Positions 1-8,788 of a stretch of 64,000 nucleotides of DNA are shown piece by piece. Within the stretch, counting starts at the first letter, position 1. Every line of letters starts with the position of its first letter. Source of the stretch: Geomicrobium sp. JCM 19038 (GTDB taxonomy: Bacteria > Bacillota > Bacilli > Bacillales > Marinococcaceae); assembly GCF_000698125.1 (NCBI RefSeq), contig NZ_BAXA01000002.1, forward strand, positions 310,001 to 374,000, read 5' to 3'. Made by a program: the position numbers and the translations under genes. Below the pieces are notes generated by a model that did no database searches, was not told the DNA's origin, and worked only from the letters and a program-made list of their open reading frames with translations.

Positions 1-116
1 AATTGTGCTACTTTATCTTCCATCTTATCTATACATACGACTTCATGTCCAAGTTCAGAAAAACAAACCCCTGAAACGAGGCCGACATAGCCTGTACCAA
101 CGATGGTCAGTTTCAT
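1..116 (-). CDS. ugd: UDP-glucose 6-dehydrogenase, N-terminal fragment (cut by window edge)
   Basis: The 38 visible codons begin [20 protein letters not shown], the N-terminal Rossmann motif (GxGYVGL) of UDP-glucose/UDP-GlcNAc/UDP-ManNAc dehydrogenases. This family oxidizes a UDP-sugar to the uronic acid with NAD in the cytoplasm. The start ATG (114-116) overlaps the TGA of the flippase gene as ATGA, so it is translationally coupled as the next gene of the polysaccharide operon. UDP-glucuronate supply for a teichuronic-acid-like or exopolysaccharide polymer is the likely role; B. subtilis tuaD is the analogue. Substrate specificity cannot be read from this fragment. The gene is truncated only by the window boundary. 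Confidence 0.85.
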   Translation of the reverse strand, partial: MKLTIVGTGYVGLVSGVCFSELGHEVVCIDKMEDKVAQ

Positions 117-1654
117 CGGTCATCTCCAACTTTCCGTTTTAATAACTTTTGAATATCTTTTCGTTCTTGAAAACGTAAGGCATACAATAAGCCAATAAAT
201 AATACTGCAAAAACGAAACCACCGATCAAGATGTCAACAAGTGGGTACGTATCAATCAAGTAGTGGTTCATGCCATAAAGAATCAAACCAATGATGGCCG
301 ACATGACCAGTAACTTTATGAAGCCTACAAGTTGTTCTTTCATCTCTGTCGGAGCTTTTCTTTGCCATTTTAGCACATTGTTTACACCTACTAAAAGCAA
401 GATAAAGTTAATCCCTGCACTGATGGTCATTGCCCATGCCAATCCTTCAGCTCCCATAGGACCAATCAGAACATAACTAAGTGAAATGTTAATGGCTAGT
501 ACTGAAATTAAGCTGACGATGAGTGGATACATCGAACGCTCATAGGCATAATAAAACCTCGTTATGTATACATTTGCCGCATGGAAAAACATACCGATCA
601 CAAAAATCTGTAACAGAGGAGTAGCGACGAGCGTATCTTCTCGTGTGAAATCTTGGTACTCAAACAGTGTAATGATAATGTCCTTAGCATAGACAACGAT
701 AAATACAGTAACAGGAATGATGACCAATGCCATTAACCGTAAGCCTTGACCGTGAATCTTGGCAACCGTTTCATGTTCGCTCGCAGCAACCTTTCGCGCT
801 AACATTGGAAAGATAACGGCGGTAACAGCTAACATTAAAACGGTTTGTGGAAGTTGCACGAATTTGGATGTTAGATTCAATGCTGCGATCGTACCTTCAC
901 CGATATGTGCACCAAAGATACGGTAGATAAGAAAGTACAACTGTAACGTTGCTCCTCCGAGCATAATCGGAATGGTGAGTCGGAACGTTCGCCAAACCTC
1001 TGGTGTAGTTTCTAGACTAGGTCTGAAGTTGAAATATCCCTTGTACCAAATAAAAGCAACAAGAAAGGCAAACATTAAAAACGCACTGATTGAAGCACCA
1101 TACGCATGTGCGTAAGAAGATAAGCTTGGGTAGAATACAAAGGCAATCGCAACAAACGCACCGTTCATAATTAACGTAGACAGTGCAGCGATTGAAAATT
1201 TGTCATTCACGTTTAGTAATCCTTGCAGCCACATCGAGAGGATTAAAAAGAAAATAGCAGGAGCCATAATCATAAATAAGTTTACGGATAAAGAAATGGT
1301 TTCTGCTTGGTCTTGGAATAAGAATGGAATGAGTAATTCCGATGTTCCTATAAATAGTAGCGTGAGTAAGATCATGCTAAGCGATAACCAGCCGAACATA
1401 CTTCTTAAATATTGTTTTTTACGTTCTGGATCTTCTATTTTGCTATAGACAGAAACGAATGCACTCGTCAAGGCTCCTCCGAGAACGATGTAAAGAAAGT
1501 TAGGGATCGTGTATGCAGTCGCAATACTATCTGCTTGAAAGCTAAAACCGAATTGATACGCAACGAGCATTTCTCGGAAGTAGCCAATTAAGCGCGAGAC
1601 CAAATTAATGATCGTAACTGCACCAATTATCGCTATAATGTGCTTTCCCTTCAT
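113..1654 (-). CDS. MurJ/MviN-type polysaccharide lipid flippase
   Basis: A polytopic membrane protein of about 513 residues with some 14 hydrophobic segments. The N-terminal pattern ([20 protein letters not shown], then a PNFLY segment) is typical of the MurJ/MviN branch of the MOP exporter superfamily. These proteins flip undecaprenyl-linked saccharides across the membrane. Its place between glycosyltransferases and ugd points to the repeat unit of the polymer made by this operon rather than general lipid II, although MurJ activity is not excluded. An in-frame ATG at 1672 exists, but the ATG at 1654 has the better upstream AAAGG. The gene follows pssE closely and its TGA overlaps the ugd ATG. 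Confidence 0.8.
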   Translation of the reverse strand: MKGKHIIAIIGAVTIINLVSRLIGYFREMLVAYQFGFSFQADSIATAYTIPNFLYIVLGGALTSAFVSVYSKIEDPERKKQYLRSMFGWLSLSMILLTLLFIGTSELLIPFLFQDQAETISLSVNLFMIMAPAIFFLILSMWLQGLLNVNDKFSIAALSTLIMNGAFVAIAFVFYPSLSSYAHAYGASISAFLMFAFLVAFIWYKGYFNFRPSLETTPEVWRTFRLTIPIMLGGATLQLYFLIYRIFGAHIGEGTIAALNLTSKFVQLPQTVLMLAVTAVIFPMLARKVAASEHETVAKIHGQGLRLMALVIIPVTVFIVVYAKDIIITLFEYQDFTREDTLVATPLLQIFVIGMFFHAANVYITRFYYAYERSMYPLIVSLISVLAINISLSYVLIGPMGAEGLAWAMTISAGINFILLLVGVNNVLKWQRKAPTEMKEQLVGFIKLLVMSAIIGLILYGMNHYLIDTYPLVDILIGGFVFAVLFIGLLYALRFQERKDIQKLLKRKVGDDR

Positions 1655-1685
1655 AGTTCTCAGGCCTTTCATTAAGGAGTAGTGA

Positions 1686-2162
1686 TTAGATGTTGTTAAT
1701 GTAGTTACGAATCATCGTAATAATTTGCGTTTGTCCGCTTTCGTACGGTGATGGCTTAAACCCAGCAAAGGCGCGTTTGATATCTTCTTCGAGACTATCG
1801 CTTGCAATAATATGTTCAGTTTCTTTAAATTGAGCAACAATTTCAGTTTGGTGATCATCATTATGCTCACCATGCTGTGAGAGACGCGCGACGGCAATTA
1901 CAGGTTTGTTTTTCTTGATGCCTGTAATTAACGAGCCTGTCCCTCCGTGAGAGATAATGACGCTCGCCTGATCATACAGCCCGCTCATTTCATCATAGGA
2001 GAAAAACGGTGTTGCATTTAAATGCGCAAACTGATCGGCAGGTGTATGTCCGTTTTGGACGATAATTTCTTCTTCGATTACACCTTTTTCTTTCAGGGTA
2101 TTGACTTGTTCTAAAAGACGAGTGAATGGAAGTTCTTGTGTACCTAAAACGACGAGTATCAA
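1686..2162 (-). CDS. PssE/Cps14G-type glycosyltransferase subunit (Alg13-like)
   Basis: About 158 residues resembling the C-terminal half of GT28 glycosyltransferases: LGTQELPFTRLLEQV near the start and a nucleotide-sugar site ISHGGTGSLITGIKKNKP around residues 90-107. In this family PssE/Cps14G is the catalytic partner of the membrane-anchored PssD/Cps14F and adds the second sugar to an undecaprenyl-PP-sugar acceptor. The start is a TTG at 2160-2162 that overlaps the pssD stop as TTGA. A GGAGGG ribosome-binding site lies 8 bases upstream, so the two-gene split is natural here and not a frameshift. The transferred sugar is unknown. Confidence 0.85.
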   Translation of the reverse strand: MILVVLGTQELPFTRLLEQVNTLKEKGVIEEEIIVQNGHTPADQFAHLNATPFFSYDEMSGLYDQASVIISHGGTGSLITGIKKNKPVIAVARLSQHGEHNDDHQTEIVAQFKETEHIIASDSLEEDIKRAFAGFKPSPYESGQTQIITMIRNYINNI

Positions 2163-2626
2163 TAGATTGACCCTCCGTACTTTGCTTTTGGATAATGTTT
2201 TAACATCGTTTTCCACTGTACGATAAACAAATCTGCGATCGGATAAATCATTCTTCCTGATAACGTTGGAGAGTCGGTTTTCGCAAAGCTCTCAATGTAA
2301 ATGACTTTCTTTCGAAACAACTTTGCGATGTAACACATTGGGACCGCAGTGTGTGTACCTGTTGTTACGACAACCTCAGGTCGCAGTTTTAAAAATAGAA
2401 CGAGTGACTTGATGATATTAAACGAGAATTTGAAGAGATAGCGAACTGGGTAATTACGTGCACCGTAGACAAGAAAGGATAAATTCGGATGATCTTTCTT
2501 AAGCGCTTTCGTAACTTCTGTCTTTTCGGTAATCATATGTGATTCGTATTCGTTCATTAGTGGTTGTAATTGCATCAGTTGTGTTAGATGTCCGCCAACC
2601 GATGAAATAAAAAGGACTCTTTTCAT
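2159..2626 (-). CDS. PssD/Cps14F-type glycosyltransferase subunit (Alg14-like)
   Basis: 155 residues with the Alg14/PssD signature: MKRVLFISSVGGHLTQL at the N terminus, a membrane-associating region around residues 62-80, then VVTTGTHTAVPMCYIAKLF and YIESFAKTDSPTLSGR. Alg14-like proteins recruit the catalytic Alg13/PssE partner to the cytoplasmic membrane face; that partner is encoded immediately downstream with a TTGA overlap. Once the upstream GT4 gene is frame-corrected, its TGA overlaps this ATG as ATGA, so three genes are translationally coupled. An AGAGGGA ribosome-binding site precedes the start. Confidence 0.85.
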   Translation of the reverse strand: MKRVLFISSVGGHLTQLMQLQPLMNEYESHMITEKTEVTKALKKDHPNLSFLVYGARNYPVRYLFKFSFNIIKSLVLFLKLRPEVVVTTGTHTAVPMCYIAKLFRKKVIYIESFAKTDSPTLSGRMIYPIADLFIVQWKTMLKHYPKAKYGGSIY

Positions 2627-3710
2627 GAAACATCCCTCTTTGTTGTATCGTTGTAGATCGTCATGATTCTCGAGATGATCTTTTCGGTTTCATTCGCATC
2701 CGCTTTTTTGTACCCTGCTTGAACGAGCTGTTTGCGAAGTGATTCATCATATAAGACAGCGTCTATGCCACGTTTTAAGCTTTCAGGCTGTTCTGGTTCT
2801 ACGAGTACACCAGCTTCATGCTTAAAAGCGAAGGGAGTCCGCCGACGTTACTAGCAACGACAGGCGTTCCGCAAGACATCGATTCAAGAACAACCAGACC
2901 AAAGCCTTCAATATGAGAAGGGAGTACAAATACATCGGCATAAGTCATATGAATGGCGAGCTCATCTTGGGACTTAGGTCCATGGAAGAGAACGGCTTCT
3001 TTAGGTAAGCGAAGTGTTTCAATTAAGTTTTCCACTTCGATCTTAAATGCGTCCGATTGGAAAGAACCAACGAGATGTAATTGTAACTGTTGGTCGTCTT
3101 CATGCAATTGTTGAAAGGCACGAATAAGTTCTACTATTCCTTTTTGCTGAATGATGTTCCCAGCAAAAAGAATGTGTTTTTTCTCTTTATCAAACGGTGA
3201 AGTGACATCAGTTCTTTGATGGAAGACGTTACGATTCACGCCCATGTTTATCAAGGAAACACGATCTTCTGAAACGCCGTACTCTTGAATAATTTCTTCG
3301 TAAAGCGCGGGTCCAACAGCGATGACATGTGCAGCATTTTTCAAGATGCTTTTCGTTTGCTTCTTGAAAAATGCCCCTTTTTTAGCCATTTTGTTTAAAT
3401 CGCCACCGTGTACGGTGACGATATAAGGGACTCGACGAATTTTCGAGTACAACTTCGCTAACCAGCCTGAAGGAAACGCATAATGAGCATGAACTAAATC
3501 ATAGCGAGTAGAAAAACGCGTCATTGTCCCAAGTACCCAACGTGCGTATTTCTTTAGGACATTCGCTTTTCCGTTTCGAGGATCACGAATTGCGGCCACG
3601 GTAATGTCAAGTTCATGTGCTTGTAATTGCTCCACCTGATTCCGAACAAAAATACCAAATGTCGGAGCTTGCGGGGCAGGGTACATATTACTAATGACGA
3701 GTACACGCAT
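2623..3710 (-). CDS. GT4-family glycosyltransferase (one frame break near the C terminus)
   Basis: A GT-B fold glycosyltransferase of about 362 residues after correction. The N-terminal domain begins MRVLVISNMYPAPQAPTFG with VTVHGGD near residue 100. The C-terminal UDP-sugar domain has FAGNIIQQKGI and the GT4 motif EGFGLVVLESMSCGTPVVAS. The reading frame breaks at about 2821, after GGLPSLL. Adding one A to the short A-run there continues the family sequence (KHEAGVLVEP) to a TGA at 2623-2625 that overlaps the pssD ATG. The start ATG overlaps the upstream polymerase stop (TAATG). It probably acts in repeat-unit assembly; its sugar specificity is unknown. Confidence 0.85.
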
Positions 3711-5053
3711 TAGACGCTTTCCTCCTTCGTTAAGTGCTTGTTATTCTGGTGCCAATTTAGGACGATTCCTAAGAAAAGCCAGAAGAAGATCGACAACGGA
3801 TGGTTTTCCCAAGCCGTTGAGAGTAAGCCCATCAGCAAGAAGGCAATTCCATACGTAATAACGAATACGGATAACCATCGTACAGCAGGGTTTACACTGT
3901 CAGACAACTTAAACATCCACCTGAATATGGACCAGAATAAGAATAGGAAGAGAACCGTACCGATGATTCCGTATTCGACGAACACTGCAAGGGCATTGTT
4001 ATCGACCGTCGTCATGAGTACCGGTAACATATCATACATGAATTGGTGGAACGGTGAGTCAAAGACAAATGCAGCGTTACTTCCAAACATTCCTGGTCCA
4101 ACGCCGATTACTGGACTGAACATAAACACTTGTAAGCCAGCTAGTGCCATTAACACACGGTAATTCCGCTCAAAGTCAAACGTGTAGAAATTACGCTGAG
4201 CGAATCCTTCTAAGAAGAGCAGAGCAAGCCCATAACCGATGACAAACAGTACACCGAGACTCACAGATGTAATGAGCATAATCCGGAAGGTTTTATTGTG
4301 ACGGAATAAAAGTCCAATTAAACCTAGGCAACCAATCAACGCTAAAAATGCTTGTCTTGAGAATGTAAGCGTTAAAGCTAGTAGCATAACCGCAAGCATC
4401 GATAAGAGAATTACTTTATGCTTTTTAGGTACTTCTGCTCGGTACATAAAGAGATATAAAACGATTAGAAGTACAGCAACGAGTAAGAATCCTGCAAGGG
4501 TGTTACTTGAGTCCATGAAACCGAAGGCACGAATTTCCTCACCGATCGCAACACTTCTTCGTTCTTCCATATTATGTAGTGGCAACGGGATGCCCAGAAT
4601 CACTTGGAAAATCCCCACAACCGACTGTACAAAAGCCATTCCGATAATTAAATAGAACAATTTCTTTACCCAAGCAGTCGGTATTTCGAGCATAAGTAAG
4701 ATGATGACGAGTAGTACAAATTGGAACAATGCTCTTAGACCAAAAATCCCTTGTGCAAATGGAACGTTATTTAAAAACATACTTACAAAAGCAAATGCTA
4801 TGAACAAAAGAAAAGCAAAATTAATAGGGTTTTTTAACTTCGTCCAAATATGTTTACGTCCGAGTTCAGGATGAAAAAGTACATACCCGAGCAGGGCAAC
4901 GAGTAACGCTTCTCCCAAATAACCAACAACCCCTGGGAAGATTGACCATACTCGAGTAAATAGTAGGTTAATCGTCGTCCAAAAAACGAGTAGCAGGACA
5001 CCTGTCAAAGCGAGTCGATTAGCTTTTTCTTTCGGATAAGCAAAGATGTTCAT
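3710..5053 (-). CDS. O-antigen ligase/Wzy-type polysaccharide polymerase
   Basis: A roughly 447-residue integral membrane protein with 10-12 hydrophobic helices. It carries the Wzy/WaaL pattern of a long extracytoplasmic loop before the last helices, containing VIGVGPGMFG and a later NNALAVFVEYGIIG. This family (B. subtilis TuaE type) polymerizes or ligates lipid-linked repeat units on the outer face of the membrane. I chose ATG 5053 because a GGTGGA sequence precedes it; ATG 5068 is a possible alternative. Either way the start lies inside the end of csaB, so the genes overlap by about 35-50 bases. The 3' end overlaps the GT4 start. Confidence 0.75.
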   Translation of the reverse strand: MNIFAYPKEKANRLALTGVLLLVFWTTINLLFTRVWSIFPGVVGYLGEALLVALLGYVLFHPELGRKHIWTKLKNPINFAFLLFIAFAFVSMFLNNVPFAQGIFGLRALFQFVLLVIILLMLEIPTAWVKKLFYLIIGMAFVQSVVGIFQVILGIPLPLHNMEERRSVAIGEEIRAFGFMDSSNTLAGFLLVAVLLIVLYLFMYRAEVPKKHKVILLSMLAVMLLALTLTFSRQAFLALIGCLGLIGLLFRHNKTFRIMLITSVSLGVLFVIGYGLALLFLEGFAQRNFYTFDFERNYRVLMALAGLQVFMFSPVIGVGPGMFGSNAAFVFDSPFHQFMYDMLPVLMTTVDNNALAVFVEYGIIGTVLFLFLFWSIFRWMFKLSDSVNPAVRWLSVFVITYGIAFLLMGLLSTAWENHPLSIFFWLFLGIVLNWHQNNKHLTKEESV

Positions 5054-6224
5054 GAGGTTGTCCACCATCACTTTCTTGACGTTTTTGTACGGAATGGTCA
5101 TGTAACCACTCGATCTTTTCCAGACTCTTAAATGATTCACGGTGCAATTTGCTGGATTTGTGAGCAACCCTTTGTTGCGTTTCATTCCAATGGCTCTGTA
5201 TATCATTGATGAGTGTCACGATGCCGTTTCCGTGTTTGCCGATTTCTAGACTGTATGAACTCTCATCAATGGATTCCATAAAGTGACGGACTTTATGATG
5301 ATATTCGACCCCAATTACTGGTGTACCGACAGTCACAGACAAAATTAAAGAGTGAAGCCTCGTCCCAATAATTAAATCTTGCTCAGAGGAAACCCGCATA
5401 ATGTCATGTGGAAGTAGTTGTTGATCAATAATCGTTGTCCGTTCTTGATGGGTCATCAATGCTTGAATATCCTTACTTACTTCAATGTCTTGTGGATATT
5501 TTGTTGAGAAGAAAGTGATAGTTGCATCATGCGTTTCAATGAGTTGGTCAGCAGCAAAAGCCATTCCTTGAATGTATTGTTGGTACTTGCTTTCATCATG
5601 TACGGGCCAATATTGTTGACTGTAATAAGGAGCTGCTGTCATCCCAATTTTAGTGAGGCGTTCTGTATGTTTTCGTTTAGGTGGCATTGGAATTGCAAAT
5701 GCTGGGTCTGCAACGACTTTAATATCTTTTCTGTTTGAAATAGAAGCAATCAGTTGTTGTGAAGGTACATCACGAACACTCACGTGATCAGCCGCATTCA
5801 CGATTCTTTTTAAGAAAAACTTCCCGACTACCGTTCGAATAGGTCCCGCACCTACAGAATGAATGATAAGTTTACAGCCGCATTTTTTGGCGGTCGTACC
5901 GAGCATGCTATACAAAGGCGCGTCTCTTCGGTACATATCCATCAACAATCCACCACCGCCAATGATGACGAGTTCTAAATCTTTCATTATATGTTTAGCA
6001 GCTTTAATCGTAGCCAGCGCTGAACTTGCAGCTGTTCCTTTCTTTATTACGAGCGGAACGGCCTTTACGTTATACTGTTTAGTGGTTATGGCTGGATGGT
6101 TGCTAAATACGACGACTTCTTCTTTAGGTATCCCAATCACTTCGAGTTGCGAAAGTATACCTAGAAGAATCGCCTCATCTCCATTGTTGTTATGTCCGTA
6201 ATTTCCAATAATCCCAACTCTCAT
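5019..6224 (-). CDS. csaB: Polysaccharide pyruvyl transferase CsaB
   Basis: The sequence MRVGIIGNYGHNNNGDEAIL, a GGGGLLMD motif, VGAGPI and the C-terminal GTRLHSLILSVTVGTPVIGV are hallmarks of the CsaB pyruvyl transferase family (GT-B-like). CsaB transfers a ketal pyruvate from phosphoenolpyruvate to the secondary cell-wall polymer. That modification is the ligand of SLH domains in Bacillus anthracis and Paenibacillus. Two SLH-domain proteins are encoded in this window, one divergently just next door, which fits. It is the first gene of the minus-strand polymer operon. An in-frame ATG at 6263 would add 13 residues that do not align with the family; 6224 is preferred, although no strong ribosome-binding site is visible there. 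Confidence 0.88.
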   Translation of the reverse strand: MRVGIIGNYGHNNNGDEAILLGILSQLEVIGIPKEEVVVFSNHPAITTKQYNVKAVPLVIKKGTAASSALATIKAAKHIMKDLELVIIGGGGLLMDMYRRDAPLYSMLGTTAKKCGCKLIIHSVGAGPIRTVVGKFFLKRIVNAADHVSVRDVPSQQLIASISNRKDIKVVADPAFAIPMPPKRKHTERLTKIGMTAAPYYSQQYWPVHDESKYQQYIQGMAFAADQLIETHDATITFFSTKYPQDIEVSKDIQALMTHQERTTIIDQQLLPHDIMRVSSEQDLIIGTRLHSLILSVTVGTPVIGVEYHHKVRHFMESIDESSYSLEIGKHGNGIVTLINDIQSHWNETQQRVAHKSSKLHRESFKSLEKIEWLHDHSVQKRQESDGGQPHEHLCLSERKS

Positions 6225-6320
6225 ATATAGAAGCTGCGCCTCTACACGTAGAGCGCATGCCATTCACCTCACAAAAACAAACTCCTATACTTGCTTCTTG
6301 GAAACAAGCACAATGCTTTC

Positions 6321-6326
6321 ATTATA
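6321..6326 (-). promoter_or_regulatory. Candidate -10 element for the csaB operon
   Basis: A perfect TATAAT on the minus strand about 95 bases upstream of csaB. The -35 region is poor, so this is a weak call. The rest of 6264-6545 is an AT-rich divergent intergenic region. Confidence 0.35.
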
Positions 6327-6489
6327 CACCGTGACCTACAAAATCGATAGGTGATTTCGTTTGGTTCCGACAATTATTCGTATCTTTCTACTCATACCAA
6401 CGTTATTCGTACTGCAACGTTACACAAACCGTCTAATTTAGCAGGCATTAGACACCAATTTGCATTATTCTCCAAGTATTGACAGTTTA

Positions 6490-6521
6490 ATGACTTTCAC
6501 TTAAGCTACACCTATTATACT
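6490..6521 (+). promoter_or_regulatory. Candidate SigA-type promoter for the SLH glycosidase gene
   Basis: ATGACT (6490-6495) is followed after a 17-base spacer by TATTAT, overlapping TATACT (6513-6521). It ends just before the AAGGTGG ribosome-binding site of the downstream gene, which would leave a very short leader. Confidence 0.35.
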
Positions 6522-6545
6522 ATGAAAAAAGGTGGGGTTTTTGTC

Positions 6546-8740
6546 GTGGGGAAACGGTTGTTGCGAGCACTTGGAGTATGTGCAATAGTAGGACCATTAA
6601 TGATTGCGGATGCAGGAGCACAGTCATTGTCAACGGGAGTCAACCATGAAAGTAGTCAGGGGAATCATCATTTAAAAGTCAATCTTAATGATGTTCATAC
6701 GAAGATGGGCATATCCTATTCGCAACCTTTGAACCAGTTAACATCCACACTTTCGCATGCAGAACGTGCATCAAGGGACGGTTTTGCTGTTGTAGGTGCC
6801 GTGAATGCAACGTTTTTTGATATGAATCACCGTGATCAACCGTCATTTAGCTTAATTACAGAACATAACAAAATTATTAATTATGGCAGAAACTCACCAG
6901 ACAGCAGTCATTATCGTCAACATCCGATTGCTTTTGGGGTCATGAGTGATGGGACGGCAATGATTGATCGTTTCGATAGTCGTTTACGAGCGAGTAGTGG
7001 AAGTCGAGAATTTTCGATACATAATATGAATGCTGAACGTTCGGCAAACTCTGTTAGTTTATATACATCTCAATTTGTTCGTGAACGAACAGGAACGAAT
7101 GAGTATGGTGTGGAGGTTGTTGTTAGAGGTGCGGATCGAGATGCTGTACAAAATTTCGGATTTGGTGAAGTAATTGAAGGCACAGTAGAAACCGTAGGCT
7201 CATACGGTCAACCTGGTAATAGTCGAATTCCTAGTACAGGTTTTGTTTTATCAGGTCACGGAGATGGTGCAGATCACTTACGTCATTTAAGTCCTGGAGA
7301 TTCTGTGAGAATTGAAGCGTCGATTGACTCGAAATGGCGCGACGCCGAGTTAATGCTAGGGAGTGGTCCGCAACTCGTTAGAAACGGCCAAGTAGACGTT
7401 AGCATGGATCTTAATTCTTGGCGTGCGCAACAAGTTACAGAGCGTGCAGCTGTCGGAGTAAGTAAAAATGGACAAGAAGTGTTTATGGTGACGACACGAA
7501 ACATGAACATGTTGCAGTTAGCTGAACATATGAAGAATTTAGGTGCGCATTCAGCATTGAATTTTGATGGTGGTGGGTCTCTACACTCGTGGGTAGACAA
7601 GACAATAATTTACGTGCTCTAAATCGTACAGGCTGGTTGCGTCCAGTTCCATCAGCGCTCCTTGTTGGGTATACAGGAGATCTTTCTGTGCCTGTGCAAG
7701 CGAGTATAAGTTTTGGAAGTGGAAACCAATTTCTCGTTGGTTCAACATTTCCTGTTTCTGTTGACGTGTTAAATGGAATTGGACAGAAAGTCTCTAGTGA
7801 CGAAGCGAATGGTGAATTAAGGGTGAGCGCTTCAGTAGGAGAAATATTAAATGGGCAAGTAACGGTCCAAAACGTTGGCTCAGGTGGGATCTCTTATTCA
7901 GTTGAAGGTAGCCAAATTGCAAGAAGACCGATCTCTTCAACGGATACGATTCATGATTTTGGGTTGCCAACATCGATTACGATTTCTGTGGATGGGCGAA
8001 CGAATCTCGATGTAAAGCCGAAAGATTCTAATGGGAATGAAATTCGTTATGACGGATTACAAGTCGAAAAAGAAGTTATAGGGAACGTAGGTCGGATCGA
8101 TAGTCGCGGTCGTTTCCATGCCACGAATGCTGGAGACGGCGAAGTCATTATAACCATTGGTAAGGCAGAGACGAAGGTGCCAGTTACAGTGACTGAAGCT
8201 TCTCCTTTTAATGATGTACAAACTAATCATGCTTATTATGAAGAGATTCTATTTGGAGTGGAGCGAGGCTTCTTTAGGGGTTATCCGAACGGAGATTTCC
8301 GTCCAAATCAAAATGTGTTAAGACAACACGTAGCGTCAGTTCTCGTTAGGGAGTTTGACCTTGAAGGTCAGGCAGCACCGAATCCTAATTATGTAGATGT
8401 TCCGGATGATCATGGGACGTTTAGTGAAATTGCAATTGCAACAGAACAAGGCTGGGTACAAGGGAATCGCTCAACTGGAAAGTTCAGACCTACTTCTGCA
8501 TTAACACGTGGTCAAATGGCTATGGTTTTGACGAGAGCATATGACCTTGATGCTGGAGATGTAAGCACGTCATTCTCTGATGTTAAATCAAGCGATGAGC
8601 CTTATGAAGCCATTCAGGCTCTTGCATCAAAAGGAATTACAACAGGTTATTCTGATGGAACATTCAGGCCAAATGAACCGATTTCAAGGGCTCACTTTGC
8701 AACATTCATGAAAAGGCTGATCGATCATCTAGAAGAATAA
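6546..8740 (+). CDS. Secreted phosphodiester glycosidase (NAGPA family) with three SLH domains; one frame break
   Basis: Starting from the GTG at 6546 (AAGGTGG upstream), a short signal peptide ends near ADAGAQS. A NAGPA-type phosphodiester glycosidase domain (about residues 35-350) follows, with GAVNATFFD and the C-terminal NFDGGG signature. Then come Ig-like repeats and three C-terminal SLH modules (GYPNGDFRPNQ, STGKFRPTSALTRGQ, GYSDGTFRPNEPISRAHF). The family hydrolyses GlcNAc-1-phosphodiester-type bonds. SLH domains would tether it to pyruvylated wall polymer. The frame breaks at about 7580, exactly inside the conserved DGGGSSTLV motif; one extra T restores it. Substrate is unknown; a wall glycopolymer or phosphoglycan is plausible. 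It is divergent from csaB. Confidence 0.82.
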
Positions 8741-8750
8741 GAAATGAAGA

Positions 8751-8788
8751 AATACGCCACTCAGCATTAAAATGAGTGGCGTATTTTT
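8751..8788. terminator. Bidirectional terminator between convergent genes
   Basis: A perfect 13-bp stem (8751-8763 with 8773-8785) with a 9-base loop. A T-run on the plus side overlaps the stop codon of the converging cotH-like gene, and A-richness on the other side serves the minus strand. Confidence 0.85.

Noticed and set aside
2159-2216. Overlapping pssD and pssE reading frames looked like another frameshift
   Set aside because: A TTG start overlapping the pssD stop, with GGAGGG eight bases upstream, and the known two-subunit PssD/PssE organisation explain it naturally.
5019-5206. Long overlap between csaB and the polymerase suggested a frame break in csaB
   Set aside because: The extra upstream polymerase codons do not look like the family, and an internal ATG (5053) with GGTGGA reduces the overlap to about 35 bases. 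Both proteins look complete.
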